Shown one piece after another: positions 11,105 through 22,862 of a stretch of 64,000 bases of DNA. A model generated the notes under the pieces. It did not search any database. It had not been told where the DNA came from and saw nothing but the letters and a program-made list of their open reading frames with translations. Within the stretch, counting starts at the first letter, position 1. The number at the start of each line of letters is the position of its first letter. Position numbers and translations under genes: made by a program. Source of the stretch: Blastobasis lacticolella (taxonomy: Eukaryota; Arthropoda; Insecta; Lepidoptera; Blastobasidae); NCBI GenBank assembly GCA_905147135.1, contig LR990067.1, positions 7,192,001 through 7,256,000 of the forward strand. Direction: 5' to 3'.

Positions 11105-11235
11105 AGGTTTGTATGTAAGAAAGAAAGGGTAGGTAGGGGTAGGGTATGTGTAGTGTAGGGTAGTGGTAGGGTAGGGGTAGGGTAGGTATTGGATGGGGGT
11201 AGGGGTACTATAGGGTAGGAGTAGTACAGACCAGC
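11105..11235 (-). repeat. Minisatellite growing out of a family G repeat
   Basis: Starts as the complement of family G ('gaaagggtaggtaggggtag') and continues as a GGTAGGG tandem array to 11220 before ending in unrelated DNA. Confidence 0.6.
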
Positions 11236-11282
11236 TAGTAATAAATAAAAGAAAGCTGCATTCTATTTCTCGATTTTTAAAT

Positions 11283-11515
11283 TAAGGGGAACCTGACGAA
11301 ATTGGATCATGATTACACATTCAGTCGCCTGAATGTGCAGGTTTCATCACAATTTTGAGTTTGAGATGTTTTCCATCACCGATCGAGCATCGATTAGCAT
11401 TCAACTAATGTACATAACTCAGAAAAGAGTCATTGCTATACGGCCGCAGTGGGATTTGAACCCGGTACCTCTCGCTTACCAGTCGGATACCTTAACCACT
11501 CGGCCACCAACGCTC
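11283..11515 (-). mobile_element. SINE family C, 5' two thirds
   Basis: Includes the tRNA-like head on the minus strand ('cggccaccaacgctcc', 'gggatttgaacccggtacct') and the following body. The 3' third is missing. Confidence 0.75.
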
Positions 11516-11932
11516 CTACTTTGCCCCTATGATAAACTTTATCTAATCAAAATTCTTACTTTCCAATTGAGTCTAACGATCTGATTAACTCAGCACTCAA
11601 TTAATTGATCTATCATTACAAAACTAATTACTTGACAACCCTACCTGAGATCATATAACAGATAGCACGATATAGATAATAGATAGATGTAATTAACTAT
11701 ATCTCTATACCACTCGGGCCATTAATAATAGTTAAGCAATCCACCCACGATAGAAACATCTTCAGATAAGTTTGCAATGCAAAATGGCTGTTACAAAATG
11801 GTTGCCAATAACCTATTGCCTTATATTATTGGTTCGATACGATTGGGCTATTATAAAATTCCTAGGTTGAGTGTTTTATTGTTGTTGCGGATTTTTTTCA
11901 TGTTTGTTGGAAGCGTTTGTTGTAAAGTCGTC

Positions 11933-12010
11933 TAAATTCCGAAGCAAAAATCGTAAGAGCAAATGAAAGTGGAATCTGTTGCTCATACAATAAGGTCCAT
12001 TACGTATACG
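11933..12010. mobile_element. MITE family I, one end
   Basis: 'tctaaattccgaagcaaaaa' to 'ctcatacaataaggtccatt': only one inverted-repeat arm remains. Confidence 0.6.
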
Positions 12011-12159
12011 GGCAAATAAGTTAACACTAATTCACCCTACAGTTGTCATTTCGATTTACTTTGATAAGGTTCTATCCTATGGTTTTAACCACAAGCCGTT
12101 ACGGCAATACAATATAATAGTATTATTAATATTAATACTATATGTATAGTGCCCAAACG

Positions 12160-13190
12160 TGTGCGGTTAAAAATAAACGGTTTTTATTTACTTATTTGTT
12201 ATTTATATAGCATTAACTTATAGTGGTCACGCTATCAACTCACGCGCATCGCCGGCCCCGCGCCCCCGCACGCCCTTGCGTCCAAAAGCGGGTTGAGCGA
12301 CATTGAATCTTCTTTATAAGACGCTGTTGGGTAACCACTTGCTACTGTGAAATTGAAAGGTAGCGTTTTTATTAATTATATAGGTATCTACATAACGGTC
12401 ACGTATAGAAGATAGTACCTTAACCTACCCTGTTAAGATTTCGGGTCGTATCGGGTTTGTACGCGCCTCTATAGTAATGCTGGCTCATTTTAAACTAGTG
12501 GCTGGTAAGTTGATGTGCTGTCTTCTTTACATACATAGTGTGATGAGTACCATAAACAAGCAGACCAAGAATAAAAAAAAATTGTTACTTTTATTTCTGC
12601 TGGCCATCACACGCGAGAGCTCAAACGGGACTGCCACCGTGATGATTTTGATTTTTCTGCCAGGCCGGGAATCAATCTCGGTATTCTTTACGCAGGAGAC
12701 CGATAGTTCATCAAAATTGCATTGAAGTCATCTATTATATTAAATGGAGGTTTACTTGCCAAAAGGAGACTTGCTACAGAGCATTTGCTTCTCTATCGCA
12801 CAAGTGTGCGGTGACCACTTTCCGTCAGGTGGCCCGCTTGCCTGTTTGACAGCCGTATAAAATAAAAATAAATAATTGTATGTATTGAAAATAGTAAAAA
12901 AAAAATTTTTTTACTTTGGTATTGGCTAGATTTAAAATTAAAGTTAACGGTCAGTGAAGATTTAATGCATTATTGAGTTATAGTTTCTCATCAGGTAACC
13001 TGTCTACTCGTGATTCACATGTTGTACAGAAATGTGCAAAACAAGTTAAGAAACAAGCAATAAAAGTTTGAAAGATATTAATGTGTGCCTTAAAAACCAG
13101 ACGCCTTATTGGGCTGTGTTGGGCAAAGGTGGCCGCGCCATATTTGAAAATGGCGACCATTCATGTGGACAAGACACAGGCTGTAGAAAT
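12160..13190. other. Mostly unassigned; GC-rich spot and a LINE tail
   Basis: 12238-12300 is unusually GC-rich. 12815-12870 is a short LINE tail ('ttccgtcaggtggcccgctt', 'cctgtttgaca'). No coding evidence. Confidence 0.3.
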
Positions 13191-13809
13191 ACGTTCTTAT
13201 TATAAAACTTTTTATAAGAATACTAGCTTTTTCCTGCGACTTCGTTTGTGTGGAAATAGTTTTTATGACAATTTAGCTTTTGCTCCGGTACCATTGTGAA
13301 TGGCCTCCGTATTGTATGGACCTTAATACTACGGGGAGGTCAAGCTGTATTTTAGAACATACCTACATGAATTAGATGAAACATGGCTTAGATTATACTC
13401 TGGACTTCAAGCTATCAAACTATCAACACCACCTCAAAATCATAAAGTTATTGCGTGATGCGCGAACAAATAAACAGTAAGACAAAACGTACTTAAAAAT
13501 GGTTTAAGGAAGTCAGAGGAAAACAAAACTTTTAACTGAGCAAACATATCAATTTCAGTTAAACAGGCCCGTGGGCCAAAACCAGACCGGGCTGAAACGC
13601 CTGAACATTCGTATATTATTTACCATCCTGTAGGTGCTGTGCAAATTATAACAGCCCGTAGTTTAAAAAGTTTAGAAGGTAAAACATTCGTCACCACGCG
13701 GCTCACGTTTTCGGTTCAATGGCCTTGGGAGGCGTTTCGAATACGCAGACAGACAAATTATCTTTCTCAGAACATACATAAATGTAAAGACAATATCTGA
13801 CGTATTGTC

Positions 13810-14132
13810 GCAACGTTCAGGCGACTGTATGTAACCATGATCCAATCTATCTCAGTGGACAACTAAATTTGATATAAATCTTACACTACTCTAATTTGGT
13901 AGACGCTATAGCCAGTGGCCAAAGTAGATGACGTAGTGTAGAGTTTTTAAAAGTCAATTTCGTTGCCAACTGAGTTAGACAATAGCTCCGCTGGTCAGTT
14001 TTCCCTGTTAACAAGGACACAGAGGTCAAACGACAGTCGCTGTACTGTAATTACCTGATCTGCAAAATCCTGGATCATGGCTAGGGCTGATCTCCATTTC
14101 TCGCACGCGAGAGCACAACCGGGATATTGACA
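13810..14132 (+). mobile_element. SINE family C interrupted by a MITE
   Basis: 'cattcaggcgac'-type middle part from 13815, broken at about 13858, resuming at 13991 ('ggtcagttttccctgttaac') to 'gcacaaccgggatattgaca'. Confidence 0.7.
13859..13990. mobile_element. MITE family D inside a SINE
   Basis: 'tatctcagtggacaactaaa' to 'ttgccaactgagttagacaa': terminal inverted repeats of about 30 bp. Copies at 35540-35688 and 42725-42894. Confidence 0.75.
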
Positions 14133-14430
14133 ATTATTTTCCAAGATTTTTTAAATAGTATTAAACTTACCACTAAGTATTGGGCATAAGACCTGCCTGA
14201 TTATAATCAGCCACCATTGTTTATGGACGTTTACAATACCAGGAGTATCACTCCCGTATTGCCAACTCCACGGAAAAAAAACGTTTTCACAACTTTCTTA
14301 AATAACTACATGTAGTACTCCCCGGGACAAGACAGAGTGGATGAAGTTTCTAAGTTTCGGAGGCTCATTTTGGGTCGCTGCGACATCATAGTTCTTCTAC
14401 TTATCGTGTCAATCATAGAAGGTTAGTTTA

Positions 14431-14688
14431 TCATCATCACAACCCATAACAGTTCACTGCAGGACTTAGGGCCTCTCCCACGAAAGGGGAGGTTATTGCC
14501 ATAATCTGCACGCTTGGTAGGCGGGTTGGAGATCGCAGTGTTTAAATATAACAATGGAAAACGCTGCTGCCCATTTTCCAGCCTACGGAGACTCTTGATC
14601 TTTTGCCTTGAAAACATTAGTCGCCTTGTACGACACCCACGAGTGTAAGGGGTTGGTGCTATTCTACTCTGGCGGACACCGAACGGTC
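14431..14688 (-). mobile_element. Family A retroposon
   Basis: Full-length minus copy flanked by GGTTAGTT at 14421-14428 and 14689-14696 (at least 8-bp target duplication). Confidence 0.83.
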
Positions 14689-14807
14689 GGTTAGTTCATC
14701 ATAGTAAGTAAATAGGCACCTTCAGCGAATGCCGTTACATCATATTTCACCAACTCCCGCAACGCTCAACTACCGCAAGAAACTACTTATTTAAGCACCA
14801 AACCAGT

Positions 14808-14914
14808 AATTACCCTCATGCCTGTAATTACTTTAGTCATTTTACTATTTATGTCTTCCTAACCGGGCCACAATAACTCAAGTTATTGCTTGAGGGCTGA
14901 AATAGATAAAGCAA
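14808..14914 (+). mobile_element. Family K repeat fragment
   Basis: 'cctcatgcctgtaattact' and 'gggctgaaatagataaagca' match parts of 40570-40895. Confidence 0.5.
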
Positions 14915-15183
14915 TGGTAGAGCTCGTCTAGTCTAAAATGACGCGCCCCACTACTTAGTTAGTTGATTTCAATGTGTGAGTGCAAATATTGGATTGATCG
15001 ATGTACAACACAAACGCAATTCTACCTATTCGCGATTCTACACAATATGGATTCCGCACAACTGACATTCAACACATTATTTATTCCACACAGTCTTCAA
15101 TTATACACAAACGCGTTTCTTCTTGTTCGCGATTCTACACAATATTAATTCCACACAACTTCGCTATTCCAAATATTCGTCAA

Positions 15184-15522
15184 CGCTGGGAACCCGGGAC
15201 TGGCTGACTTAAACTTGGACCTAAGTTTAGTGGAACCAGTAAAGGTTGACCAAGGTCAACCCTATTTAACAAACCTGGTCCAATGGTTTGTTGGTTGACT
15301 GGGGTTGACCTTGGTCAACCTTTTAAAAAAAGGTATTTATATAGCATTTAGCTCAGACATAAAAAAAAATTACATAAAATTTAAATAAATTAAACAAGGA
15401 AAAAAAAAATAATGAGAAAAAAATTTTATATAAACACTAAACTAACTTTACTAGGTCGACTAAACTTAGGTCCTGGTCTAGTTGTAAACTTGGGTATACA
15501 ACTAGTCTCAGGGTGCCCAGCG
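15184..15522. mobile_element. MITE nested in family F element
   Basis: Ends CGCTGGGAACCCGGGACT and the near complement AGTCTCAGGGTGCCCAGCG; 'ggacctaagtttagt' is mirrored near both ends. Contains GGTTGACCAAGGTCAACC, a perfect palindrome at about 15245. Confidence 0.65.
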
Positions 15523-15552
15523 ATGACCAGGTTGGTTATCCAGGTTTGTTGA

Positions 15553-15667
15553 CATCAGATGCAGTAATTACTTTATCTGCCAATCCTGGATCATGGTCAA
15601 TGCAGACCCCGGGCCCTCATGAGCGACAGGACAACCGGCACATTAACGCCAATATGATGAGATGATT
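15553..15667 (+). mobile_element. SINE family C 3' piece, nested
   Basis: 'atctgccaatcctggatcat' through 'cacattaacgccaatatgat' and a GATGA tail, inside the family F element. Confidence 0.65.
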
Positions 15668-16202
15668 TAAAATATGTAACGAATATGTGGAATAGCGAAT
15701 CAGTTGAATGGCTGCAGTTGTGTGGAATTAATATTGTGTAGAATCGCGAACAAGAAGAAACGCGTTTGTGTATAATTGAAGACTGTGTGGAATAAATAAT
15801 GTGTTGAATGTCAGTTGTGCGGAATCCATATTGTGTAGAATCGCGAATAGGTAGAATTGCGTTTGTGTTGTACATCGATCAATCCCAAATATGGATTGAT
15901 AACGACACTTCATCTGGGTGGGAGCCAATGAACGACGCGTCCTACGTTTGAATCTTACCGGCAACTGAATGACCAATTACAACGGCATTTGTATATGTAT
16001 TGCGTCCATATTTTAAACTTGCTTGTGTGCGTTAATGCGATAGTGGGGCGCGTCATTTTAGATTAGACGAGCTCTACCCAGATGGACTCCTCAGGCTGAA
16101 TAGAATCCTGTCGTGAATCGTCTAGTTTCGGCTTCGTAGTCTCTGTCTAAAAAGAAAAACGACTATTCATAGATTAGATAATCTTCTATACATAGTGTTG
16201 TA

Positions 16203-16224
16203 ATTGTAATACATGTATTACAAT
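16203..16224. repeat. 22-bp perfect palindrome
   Basis: Centre TACATGTA, no spacer. Function unknown. Confidence 0.7.
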
Positions 16225-16464
16225 GTATGCGTGTCACTGTACTAGGCCCGACCGAACGCCACAAACTGCATACTATGCATTGCCCCAAATTCATTGTTAA
16301 CTAATTCTGTATGACAAATAAATCAGTGTTTTAACCGCACTCGTGCAACTCGGTCTTATCATTTTATCATCCCCTGCAGATCGTTTTGCACTATATCATC
16401 TTAAACTAGTGGTGGATTAACTCCATCACATTCACATAGTGTAAAACAAAGTCGCTTACTGCCG

Positions 16465-16632
16465 TCTGTATCTATGTACGCTTAGATCTTTTAAACTACG
16501 CAACGGATTTTAATGCAGTTTTCAACAATAGGTAAAGTGATTCAAGAGGCAGGTTTATAAACAAGAAAAAAGGGTAGATAGGGGCAAAGTAGGTGTACGT
16601 GAACGAAGTCGCGCCCGCGCCACTAGTAATAG
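16465..16632 (-). mobile_element. Family G repeat
   Basis: Complement of family G: 'cgcttagatcttttaaacta' to 'cgaagtcgcgcccgcgcca'. Confidence 0.75.
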
Positions 16633-16654
16633 CTATAAGATTGATTGAAATCTA

Positions 16655-16790
16655 CAAGTGAGCAACCTGGGTTTTACGGGGTCGGCAACGCGTGAGTGAT
16701 GCCCCTGGTATTGCAAACGTCCAGAGGCTGCGGTGACTATTTACCATCAGGCAGGCCGAAGCTTGTTTGCCACCTTAGTGGTATAAAAAA
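16655..16790 (-). mobile_element. LINE 3'-end-like repeat (family M)
   Basis: 'gttttacggggtcggcaacg' to 'gccaccttagtggtataaaa'. The same block lies inverted at 54565-54705. Confidence 0.6.
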
Positions 16791-17316
16791 ACCTGATTTT
16801 GAATTATGAAAACGTCCTTCTTGAAGCTATCTTGTTGTATACAAACGGACGTCTTCATTATTCAATCAGTTTTGCTTACTTGATGATCGAAATCAATCTT
16901 ATCATTTCCCAAGTCGCTTTACTTTTAGAGAGAATTTATTTACGCCATAGAAGAAAAACTTTATTACGCATAGGCTTGCGACAGCTCTACGAATCCGAAC
17001 TAGCCGTACTTATTTACCACTACCGCCGATATCTTGTATTACATAGTTACAGAATAGTTCATATAAATGCCTACAGCTACTTTCTAAACATCCTAACAGT
17101 CAAATAAGAAAAATAAACACAATGAGGAGAAGTTTCATAACGTTTTATAATCTACCTCCGTATATTTTCTGATTAGAGTGCTTAAGAACTTTGCAATATT
17201 TTTTTTTGCAAATCCACATACATGGTGTAGGCGTTTCCTCTTCACCCACGCGGTAATAGAGGCCAATGCTGTATATGGGTTGTTTAAAATTCCCCATATT
17301 ATTGCGTCAAAGTAGC

Positions 17317-17612
17317 GGAGCGCCGGTGGCCGAGTGGTTAAGGCATCCGACTCGTGAGCGAGAGGGAGCGGGTTCGAATCCCACTGCCGCCATGGACGAA
17401 TGACTCTTTTATAAGTTATGTACGTTAGTTGAACACTAACCGTACATACGTTAGTTAGTTGAAACGGGCATATTCAGGCGACTGAATCCAAACTGGTAGC
17501 AGGGTCACGGAACTCAGATGGCAGTTGCTCTACTGTAAATACCTGTTCTGTCAAATCTTGGATCATGGTCGAGGCAGACCCCGGGCCAATTCTAGCGGTC
17601 AATCCCGGCTTC
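17317..17612 (+). mobile_element. SINE family C with tRNA-like head
   Basis: Head 'cgccggtggccgagtggtta' with A-box and 'gggttcgaatccc' B-box, body shortened internally, 3' part to 'ggcagaccccgggccaattc'. The acceptor stem does not pair, so it is not a tRNA gene. Confidence 0.78.
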
Positions 17613-17749
17613 TGCCAGGGTTCACTTTCCTACTCATCCTTGTCTACTTCGCCCGGTCTTCGGCATCCTCGCGTCATAAGCCGGTGGCTCTCGCATTCGA
17701 CTCAGCGATGTCAATCTTGTTGAGCCTCCCACTGTTATAGGTTTTCCCT

Positions 17750-18200
17750 GTACCTAACTGTAATAAAAACATAAATTTTGTAAAGAATTTTGAGCACTCT
17801 GCCATCCTTTTCGGAACAGAAAAAAATAAATTAGACAAGCAGGGACAAACTAATCAATTGTTTCCAAAAATGGTTGTATGAAATTGACGATTTACTGCGC
17901 TGACTTATTAAGTGCTTTTAATCATTGTTTTCATAGACAGGTTTATAGCAGTTCAATCACATCACATCTTTATATAGGGATTGGTTCCTAGTTCACATTT
18001 TACAAACCTCATAACCGTTACGTTTTACAATTCGGTAAAGCCAAATATACAAATACCAGTTGTTTATTAGTGAACAAGTAACGAATTTATTTATGCAGTA
18101 TCTATACTTTTATAATTATTCCATCCTATCTTACTAATATCATAAAATTCAGCGATAGTACCGCAAAATCGATTATGCGAACGAAGTCACAGGCATAAGC
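17750..18200. other. Unassigned AT-rich sequence
   Basis: Nothing recognised. Confidence 0.3.
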
Positions 18201-18204
18201 TTAT

Positions 18205-18365
18205 TCATTATTTCTTTATTTAACTGTTTACTGTACACAATAATGACATACAGGGAAATATAACAGTATAGAAGACACAACAGGTTTTTATTGACATATA
18301 GACATAACAGGTTGCTTATTTCGAAAATGAAATTTCTTCCAGCAGGTCTGCATTAGGCTTTAGCA
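18205..18365 (-). mobile_element. LINE 3' end (family O)
   Basis: 'atttaactgtttactgtaca' and 'aaatttcttccagcaggtct' recur at 59175-59300. Confidence 0.55.
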
Positions 18366-18849
18366 TATTGTTGTATAATAAAATAAATTGTTTCGTGGTA
18401 AACCACGAACGTTGACTAGTATTTCTAACCACGAGTCCAATCCACGTATTTCGTCACCTGTTACCGACAGGTGTTCCATAACTAGAGACACAGCAATAGG
18501 AGGTGGCGCCCAACTTGCCTTCGACATTCGACTTGCAGGGTAATATTTTTAGTTCAAAATTCTGACACTGGATTGGTATAGCATGATATGGTTGCGGCTA
18601 CCTGAGCCGACCACATTAAGGGCATTGAGTTGAAAGTCAATTTTAAATTTGATATATCGTTCCTTCCATATGATGTTTTTTTATGTTTCTAGGTTTTTTA
18701 ATGGAAATAAACGAATAATTATTTCTGCTTTTGCATTCCGTCTATTTATCTATTTCTTTATCAATCATTATTTAATGCGAAAATAACTGTTACGTATTGA
18801 CACCTACACCGCTGAACAGTTTTGGATAACATTTAGCAAGGAAATACAC

Positions 18850-19035
18850 GGGATTTTTTTAAAACCCGACAAAAAAAGAGGGATGTACGAGTAATAAGTT
18901 TTACGTGTGGCTCTGTATCTGTTATGGCTCTGTGGCAGGTGTGTGTCTGTCAGTGGCATCGTAGCTTCCAAAAGGATGGAGCTATTTTGATGCGGTCTGC
19001 GCCAGAGTTGACCATACCATCGAAGACGACACTCT
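18850..19035 (+). mobile_element. Family L repeat fragment
   Basis: 'aaaacccgacaaaaaaagag' followed by 'gtggcatcgtagcttccaaa'; related to 41355-41640. Confidence 0.5.
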
Positions 19036-19906
19036 TGTAGCTTATCTGTGATGTCGACTTAGTGGTAGTAATAAATATAGGCTTTTCAGACGTGATCTTT
19101 CAAAACTATACTCATTCGTCTTTTACTAAATTGTTAGACATACTTACTAGTATAAGATTACATAGAAACAAACTACTTACATATCGATGTTGAGATCACA
19201 ACATTGTGAAGCTACGGTGACCTTCCTTCAAGGCTTCGCTGCCTACACCACTTTACCGCCTACGTAACTCTTATCTCCTACGTCATTAAGCCCATAGTCC
19301 CTTGACATAACAGTTAAAACAATCCTGCTGTTTACTTCAACAACGTCTCTACAATCGAGTTTGAACTTTATTTCGCAGGCCCTAGAGCAAATTTTGTTTT
19401 GTTTCTGACGAGATTATGATTTTTTCCCATTGATAGTTGCGGAGTTATCCAAAGTGTTTAGCTGTGGTCACTGAATCGTTTCTGATAAGGTTTTTCTACT
19501 ATTGTGCGCGAAAAAAATGATTTAGACAATGGGTGGTTTCGCTTACTACAGACTATTAAATTCATCAATCACGTTATAATCCGCGTCATGAAAGAAGAGA
19601 CTTTTCAAATGGCAGTGGAGGGGATTTCGCGCAGGGGGATCGCCTACTAAGCAAGTCGAACCACGTGACCCGCCAAGTCTCTTCTTATTTGACGCCAGTT
19701 GTAACAGTCCAGCTGATGAGCTTTGCGATACTCATCGTCGTTTTCCATCAGGTGAGTTGAGGTCAAATGCAAGCCTATTGACAATAAAAAAATACCTAGT
19801 CTCAAATCTCTTTTCTAACCTCCGATGAAAAAAGAAGGCTGATACAAGTTGGACGGGTCTACGAGTATCTGTGTATGGCTTTGTGTATCCGATAGACCGA
19901 TTGAAA

Positions 19907-20211
19907 GGACCCCGCAAAAGTTCTTAGGAAAATGTGGTTTCAGATAATTTTGATATGAAGTTCCTTTGGATGCTAGTTGCATCCAAAGATCGAACGTCAA
20001 ATCGAACGTCAATTTGATAGAGAACGGAATAAGAATCTGAGGGAGTTCTGTAGAAACGGATTGTACAAAACCGGTCGTATCTCGGCAACCGACTCGGAAA
20101 CAGTGGTTGCACCTAAAGGGACTTTTAATCAGGACAATTAACTCTATAACATATAACAATTTCATCAAAATTAACTGAAACCACATTTTCCTAAGAATTT
20201 TTGCGGGGTCC
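19907..20211. mobile_element. MITE with GGACCCCGC ends
   Basis: 305-bp element. Left GGACCCCGCAAAAGTTCTTA, right end the complement; inverted repeats of about 50 bp. Inserted into a family L repeat that continues on the right (20212-20340). Confidence 0.78.
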
Positions 20212-20422
20212 ATTTTAAAGCCAATTTAATCGAGATTCTTCTTAGCTTTGCCTCATTAAAATCGGTTTAGTGGTTTGGAAGATATTGGAGAATATATACC
20301 CATAAACTTGGTTGGAGTTTATCCGACTTTAGTCAAGTAATAAAGCAATCGAAAATGCTATCGTTAAGAGTAGGCAGTAGGGCTGGGTCGCTTTGTATGA
20401 CTTCCGTTGCTGGAAAAGGTTC

Positions 20423-20682
20423 ATCATCACAGCCCATAACAGTCCACTGCAGGACTTAAGGCCTCTCCCACGAAAGGGAAGGTTATTGCCTTAATCTCCA
20501 CGCTTGGCGGGCGGGTTGGAGATCGCGGTGTTGTAAATATAACAATGGAAAACGCTGCTGCCCATTTTCCAGTCTACGGAGACTCTAGATCTTTTGCCTC
20601 GAAAACATTAGTCGCCTTGTACGACACCCACGAGTGTAAGGGGTTGGTGCTATTCTACTCTGCCGGACACCACTCGGCCAAA
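20423..20682 (-). mobile_element. Family A retroposon
   Basis: Full-length minus copy; possible imperfect duplication AAAGGTTCA / AAAGGGGTTCA at its flanks. Confidence 0.8.
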
Positions 20683-20809
20683 TGAAAGGGGTTCACTTTA
20701 TTCATATTTATTTATTGGGTTGGTGGTGTATTCTGGTTAGTCGGACACCACCCTACCAATGAATATTTGATGTAGGGCTTATATTTTTTGTTGCAGACCT
20801 TTTAGTCTT

Positions 20810-21085
20810 TTGGCCGTGCGGTGTCCGGCATGGCCGTGTGGTGTCCGGCAGAGTAGAATAGCACCAATTCCTTCACTCATGGGTGTCGTACAAGGCGACT
20901 AATGTTTTCGAGGCAAAAGATCAAGAGTCTCCGTAGTCTGGAAAATGGGCAGCAGCATTTTCCATTGTTATATTTAAACACTGCGATCTCCAACCCGCCT
21001 GCCAAGCGTGGAGATTATGGCAATAACCCCCCTTTCGTGGGAGAGGCCCTAAGTCCTGCTGTGGACTGTTACGGGCTGTGATGTG
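20810..21085 (+). mobile_element. Family A retroposon with duplicated 5' end
   Basis: The first 21 bases ('tggccgtgcggtgtccggca') occur twice in tandem at 20810-20850; otherwise full-length. Confidence 0.8.
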
Positions 21086-21104
21086 ATGTGTTTATTACAT
21101 TGGG

Positions 21105-21305
21105 CTAAATTCAGTCGTCAGAAGCTTGTCAGAAGTCGTCAAAAACATGAGAGCCAGTCAAAGTGGAATGTATTGCTCATAAAATAATGTCAATTTTTGA
21201 ACCACTAATATAATTATTACGCGTGTCCGCCTTCCATAAGACCTTATTTTATTAGCAACACATTCTACTTTGACTTGCTTTCACGCTTTATACTTCTGAA
21301 TTTAG
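21105..21305. mobile_element. MITE family I
   Basis: Left 'gctaaattcag', right 'tatacttctgaatttag'; arms include 'gtattgctcataaaataatg' and its complement. Confidence 0.65.
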
Positions 21306-21534
21306 TCAAGTGTAATAAGCACATTAGTTGACGTAATATCGGTCGTGATATCGACTAATCAGCATTCAGAATCACGAACCGACCGCCTTCAAAGCCTGTT
21401 TTCGATGCCATGAGCAGAATTTTTATGAAATTACGACCTTATCACAACTCAATGTCTTGTCAGTGTTGGTATCTCGTCTCGTTTCGTAATTTTAAACCTG
21501 TACTTCTATTAATAACCTAACCGACAGATATAGT

Positions 21535-21845
21535 TAGATTTTCTGAACTACAGGACCGATTTCAATGGAAAAAAGCTAAGAACCAACTCGACTAAACTGT
21601 CGCCTTTCGCCTTTCAAACAGAAAAAACCGCATCAACGGCTAAACCAAATTTACTTTAACTCAAATATTTTCTAAACTGCTAAACCGATTTTAATGAAAC
21701 AAAGCTAAGAACCATCTCGATTAAACTGGCTTTCGAATAGAGAAAATTGCATCCAAATCGGTCCATCCGTTCGGGAGTTGCGATGCGCTACAGATACAAA
21801 TGTCAAACTTATATAACCCTCTTTATTCATCGGAGGTTAAAAAGA
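21535..21845 (-). mobile_element. Family L repeat, partly duplicated
   Basis: 'accgatttcaatggaaaaaa' recurs as 'accgattttaatgaaacaaa' about 120 bp later; ends in 'ctttattcatcggaggttaa'. Confidence 0.5.
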
Positions 21846-22554
21846 AATGCGTCATATGTATTATAGATAAATCAGTGGTGAACAGTAAAACTTATTACCC
21901 TTCTGGTAGGCAGGTCATTTTCTGAGTTAGTCATCTTCAGGTTGCTTATACTTTATTGGCTTATATATTATAGGAATATTCCTTCTTAAGGCTCGTTTAT
22001 ACGGATTGGTATTTATGGATAAACACAGAATAATTTACCAGCTATGAACGTCAGTGCGATAGAACCAGTGATAAAAATAGTGCATGGTAAAGATTACTAG
22101 GTACTTTCATCTATATACAGGGCGGAAGACTTGTACGCTTAAACATGCAATTTTAACAGCAAACCCTTCCAAAAAACCAACAAATCCCACGGAAATCACA
22201 CATTAAGCACATGTTTATCACATTATTTAAACATGACATTCTAATCTAATAATACATAGATCGTGGTTCGTCACATGAGTTCGCTAAACATTACATAAGT
22301 CAAATGACTATTGTCACGAAAGGTCACTTCACAATACGAGGCCAAGAAAGACCAGTGTATGTTAGACTAGTGTAAGAAGAAGTCGTGTGTCAATAAGAGG
22401 TATATTTAATCTGGTTTTTGGAACCTTGAATATGTTTATCTTCCTAGTAGGTGGTTCTAGAGGCTTGTGAATTAGCAACTTCAATTTGTTTTAATGAAGT
22501 CATTCTGGATCGTTTCATAAAATTATTCATTCATAGTTCTTGTTTTTTTGTTTG

Positions 22555-22862
22555 CATGGCGATTACATTTGGCCAGCTCACGCGCCCGTCCAGCAGATTC
22601 CGATGTATTTAACCGGACCCGCCCTGGGTCGGGCGATCCTCCGTGCCGTTTTGCGGCGACGCCCTACCCGTGTCCATATCCAAATAACCTATCATAAAGT
22701 GTTTAGATTTTGGTTTTTTACGACCATCGACTCCGATCCCTTCCTTCCGCACAACGCGTTAGGAAAAGGCCGAGCCTCGTCCGTGACGAACCATTCGCAA
22801 GTGAGGTTGGCTTGGGCCCCTGAGATGGTTGTGGAGCCCAATACCCCCCCCCCCCCCCCTTT
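22555..22862. other. GC-rich island ending in a poly-C run
   Basis: GC content far above the surroundings, with an open frame of 108 codons on + ending in Pro codons from the poly-C run at 22845-22859. The other strand also has long open stretches. No motif recognised. It may be an old retrotransposon fragment. Confidence 0.3.

Larger units (their letters stand above)
14916..16078. mobile_element. Large inverted-repeat DNA transposon (family F)
   Basis: 1.16-kb element bounded by GGTAGAGCTCGTCTAGTCTA and its complement. The arms 14995-15165 and about 15700-15877 are inverted copies of each other at near identity. The right arm continues for about 200 bp with sequence matched by the short copy at 37948-38203. 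The middle holds a second MITE and a SINE piece. Open frames in both arms are mirror images of the same sequence and are not genes. Confidence 0.8.

Noticed and set aside
14963..15976. Matching open frames in both directions suggesting a duplicated gene pair
   Set aside because: They are mirror images in the arms of the family F palindrome.
17324..17395. tRNA-Ser/Leu-like sequence as a functional tRNA gene
   Set aside because: A and B boxes are good, but the acceptor stem does not pair and the sequence is followed by the family C SINE body, as at 27379, 29753, 37327 and 52835.
19815..20213. 132-codon minus-strand open frame (19815-20213)
   Set aside because: It spans a MITE and its flanking repeat, so it is a transposon artefact.
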